From Paraburkholderia sp. DHOC27 (GTDB lineage Bacteria; Pseudomonadota; Gammaproteobacteria; Burkholderiales; Burkholderiaceae): a stretch of 64,000 bases of DNA. The notes beneath the pieces are model-generated. The model had not been told where the DNA came from. It was given only the letters and a program-made list of their open reading frames with translations, and searched no databases. Shown here in pieces: positions 62,150 through 64,000 of the stretch (the first letter of the stretch is position 1; every line of letters begins with the position of its first letter). The position numbers and the translations under genes are program-made. The stretch lies in NCBI RefSeq assembly GCF_003429005.1, contig NZ_QVQV01000009.1, positions 277,193-341,192 of the forward strand. The letters are read 5' to 3'.

Positions 62150-62896
62150 TCAGGTGCGCTTTGGACTGCGCGCGGCGGTCTTGCGCACGGCCCGCGCCGG
62201 CTCGGCGACGGGCTGTTGCATTTTAGTTGCAGGTTTCGTTGCAGGTCTCGCTGCTGAAGGCTCGGCGTGCCCTTCCGCATGGCCGCGCGACATCATCGTC
62301 AAATAACCCAGCACCGCTGCCGTCACGCGGCGAATCAACCCGCTGATGTCCGTCTCCTCGCGCTCGCCGGCGGCATCGACGAGCGCACGGATGATCGCCA
62401 GCAGATCGCGGGTGGCGAGCGCCGCATCGTCCTGCTGGGGCAAGCCGTCGCGCACGAGGATCTGCGCAAGCAGTGTGCGCATCGAAGCTTTGTCGGAAAG
62501 CGCCGGACGTAGCTCCGGCCGGCTTTCCTCGACATCGAGCAGCCGCGCGAGCCTGGGGCGCGCAAACTGCTGCCGCACGGCGACGCCGATCAGATGATCG
62601 AGCGCAGCGCGCCCGCTTGCGTGGTCGAGCGCGGCCAGCGCCTCTCTGTAAAAGCGTTCGTTCTCGCGCTGCATCAGCGCAATCGTCAAGGCATCCTTGC
62701 CGGGAAAGTACTGATACAGCGAACCGATGCTGACGCCCGCGCGTTCCGCCACCGCATTCGTATTGAAGCCTTCCAGACCTCGGGATTCGAGCACCTGTGC
62801 GGCCGCTTCGAGCAAAGCGGCCACCATGCGTTCGGAACGCGGCTGACTGGGTGCGCGGCGCGGTTTGAGCGGCGACGAGTTCGACTGGCGAGGCAT
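62150..62896 (-). CDS. TetR-family transcriptional regulator
   Basis: A 248-residue TetR protein starting MPRQSNSSPLKPRRAPSQPR. The HTH region is VAALLEAAAQVLESRGLEGF and TNAVAERAGVSIGSLYQYFP with GKDALTIAL. The ligand domain is helical. A C-terminal Ala/Pro/Lys-rich tail (RPATKPATKMQQPVAEPARA) is encoded by 12-bp near-repeats and is probably disordered. It is tail-to-tail with the flavoprotein fusion (10 bp), and the 17-residue extension upstream of the chosen start lacks coding character. No divergent target gene is obvious. Confidence 0.9.
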   Translation of the reverse strand: MPRQSNSSPLKPRRAPSQPRSERMVAALLEAAAQVLESRGLEGFNTNAVAERAGVSIGSLYQYFPGKDALTIALMQRENERFYREALAALDHASGRAALDHLIGVAVRQQFARPRLARLLDVEESRPELRPALSDKASMRTLLAQILVRDGLPQQDDAALATRDLLAIIRALVDAAGEREETDISGLIRRVTAAVLGYLTMMSRGHAEGHAEPSAARPATKPATKMQQPVAEPARAVRKTAARSPKRT

Positions 62897-63039
62897 ACGG
62901 CGATCCGATGAGCAATTAAACGGCGGACGACTGGCTTCCGCCAACATGGGCCATGAGCACGGCCACGCGTGGATTACAAAGCGATTGGATGCACGCTACA
63001 ACTTCACGCTGTATTACGGCCGGTTAATTACAGGTGGGG

Positions 63040-63462
63040 TCAGTCATCACCGGCCGCTTTCGCTGCTTTGGCCTTGCTACGGCCAGATGCATTCTTCTTC
63101 AGATGCGCGCGGTTGTATTCGATCGCGGCACGCACCAGCGCTTTCAGTTTGCGCGCGTCCACCTTGTCGCCTTCGAGAAAATCAATGGCCCGTCTTGCGT
63201 TGCCTTCGAGGCCCGCGTTGAACAGCTGGTCCGGGTCCGCCAGCTGCGCCCCATGCGCAAAGGTCACTTTCACCTTCCCTTTGTGGGCGTTGGCCACCGC
63301 GATCATGCCGTCGCACGACCATACCGGACTGCCCATCCATTTCCATTCCTCGATGATCCCGGAGTCCGCCTCGAGCATGCACTTGCGCACGCTGGCGAAG
63401 GTCTTGCCGCGCCAGTCGGTGATGCCCGCGATTAGCTGATCAATGTTTTCCGATGCGTTCAT
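63040..63462 (-). CDS. DUF1801 domain protein
   Basis: A 140-residue soluble protein starting MNASENIDQLIAGITDWRGK. It matches DUF1801 (YdhG-like): SVRKCMLEADSGIIEEWKWM, GSPVWSCDGMIAVANAHKGK, VKVTFAHGAQLADPDQLFNA, and the closing LKALVRAAIEYNRAHLKKN. A Lys/Ala-rich tail ends it. Function is unknown; members are often near bacteriocin or DNA-damage genes, but here the gene stands alone. The longer upstream frame lacks support. Confidence 0.87.
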   Translation of the reverse strand: MNASENIDQLIAGITDWRGKTFASVRKCMLEADSGIIEEWKWMGSPVWSCDGMIAVANAHKGKVKVTFAHGAQLADPDQLFNAGLEGNARRAIDFLEGDKVDARKLKALVRAAIEYNRAHLKKNASGRSKAKAAKAAGDD

Positions 63463-63829
63463 GGGATCGATGTGCCTCGAATGATGGTTTGCCTGCATGA
63501 AACGGCTCGCGCCCGCAGCAGTATAGGTGGTGTCCAACGCGTGTCCATCATCAGTTTAACGCGAGCATCAAACGCCTTACAAACCTCCTCTTTGCATGAC
63601 TTCGAACTTAACGTGGCCTTTCGTTGGCGTGTGTTTTGAAATGCGTTTGAACACCCGCCACAAACTTCGGGCACCTCAATAAAGAAACGGTAATACTCAC
63701 GTAACGCGCGCTGCGGCAGTGCGCTCCTACACTGCGCAGTCGAGCTGGTTGGGGCGACAGCGGCGCATACGCCAGCGAATGCCTGCACGCCCCGCGACGC
63801 CTCTTTGAATGCGTTTTCCGTGTACCTGT
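63463..63829. other. 367-bp divergent intergenic region
   Basis: Between the DUF1801 and BamA-like genes. It is relatively AT-rich (63600-63700), with TAATAC near 63691 as a possible -10 for the BamA-like gene, and a GCGCTGC/GCAGTGCGC dyad near 63709-63722. No gene is supported on either strand. Confidence 0.35.
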
Positions 63830-64000
63830 ATGAACTTTGACACTCAGTTGGCTCGTCGCGCGCGTGCGTTGACGTGGATTAGCGTGAGCGTGACCGCCGT
63901 TCCAGCCTTTGCCGCCGACTCGTTTGTGGTTCGCGACATCCGGCTCGAAGGGCTGCAGCGCATCGAACCGAACACGGTCTTCTCCTATCTGCCCATCAAG
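63830..64000 (+). CDS. BamA-like outer-membrane assembly factor, N-terminal fragment
   Basis: The first 57 codons run off the right edge of the window. The product starts MNFDTQLARRARALTWISVS with a Sec signal ending VPAFA, followed by DSFVVRDIRLEGLQRIEPNT, which is the start of the first POTRA domain of BamA (compare FVVKDIHFEGLQR in E. coli). The usual bamA neighbours rseP, skp and lpxD are not seen on the left, so this is probably a second BamA paralogue, although only the right side could confirm it. An in-frame ATG at 63809 is an alternative start; neither has a clear ribosome binding site. Confidence 0.75.
   Translation, partial: MNFDTQLARRARALTWISVSVTAVPAFAADSFVVRDIRLEGLQRIEPNTVFSYLPIK

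Noticed and set aside
63459..63788. A 109-codon minus-strand frame in the gap before the BamA-like gene.
   Set aside because: Cys-rich, no motif, overlaps the DUF1801 start region and the probable promoter; looks like chance.

Overview
The window is high-GC, densely packed bacterial DNA that reads as a Burkholderiaceae chromosome, most like Paraburkholderia or Burkholderia. The basis is the mix of families: a Burkholderia-type 16-strand porin, a DUF3331 protein, YDG-repeat two-partner secretion, the liuABCD leucine operon next to a TetR-type regulator, several LysR regulators, and many small Burkholderia-type hypothetical genes. No tRNA, rRNA, CRISPR array, insertion sequence or phage gene was found. 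This looks like an accessory-metabolism part of a large replicon.

Layout. 1-5.3 kb: the C-terminal part of a giant YDG-repeat exoprotein followed by its TpsB outer-membrane transporter. 5.4-11 kb: a MipA/OmpV protein, a VIT-like membrane protein, a DUF3302-HlyD-NodT export operon without an obvious inner-membrane pump, and a SnoaL-like lipoprotein. 11.3-18 kb: a possible catabolic cluster with a GMC oxidoreductase, ACS-type MFS permease, porin and split two-subunit ThDP decarboxylase, next to a divergent Crp/Fnr regulator. 18.3-23.1 kb: an acyl-CoA ligase and two exported DUF1254 proteins. 23.1-26.7 kb: a KaiC-like double ATPase translationally coupled to a hybrid histidine kinase. 27-32.7 kb: an alcohol dehydrogenase, an exported Ntn-hydrolase, an HdeA-like periplasmic protein, an AMP-forming ligase and a signal-less PhnD-like protein. 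32.8-39.5 kb: liuABCD with a divergent TetR regulator. 39.6-44.6 kb: DUF72, a LysR regulator divergent from two SDRs, DUF3331 and DUF427. 44.6-51.8 kb: AraC, DUF2891, two His-rich exported small proteins, small hypothetical genes, GST and SurE. 51.8-64 kb: an orphan sensor kinase with a degenerate H-box, an SDR/SnoaL/LysR/MFS block, a LysR-GST-(PPOX/ferredoxin reductase/ferredoxin fusion) unit, TetR, DUF1801, and the first 57 codons of a BamA-like protein.

Main non-gene signals. (1) A LysR-type box plus promoter is duplicated, with identical internal spacing, upstream of the LysR-linked SDR gene and of the DUF427 gene 2.6 kb away; this defines a small regulon directly from sequence. (2) Short tandem arrays with periods of 9-14 bp sit in many intergenic gaps, often just after a stop codon or before a start. 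(3) A 32-nt motif occurs twice, near 11.3 kb and 19.9 kb, outside obvious coding need. (4) A 47-codon His-rich secreted peptide gene, and a possible 56-codon gene with a strong ribosome binding site, are easily missed because of their size.
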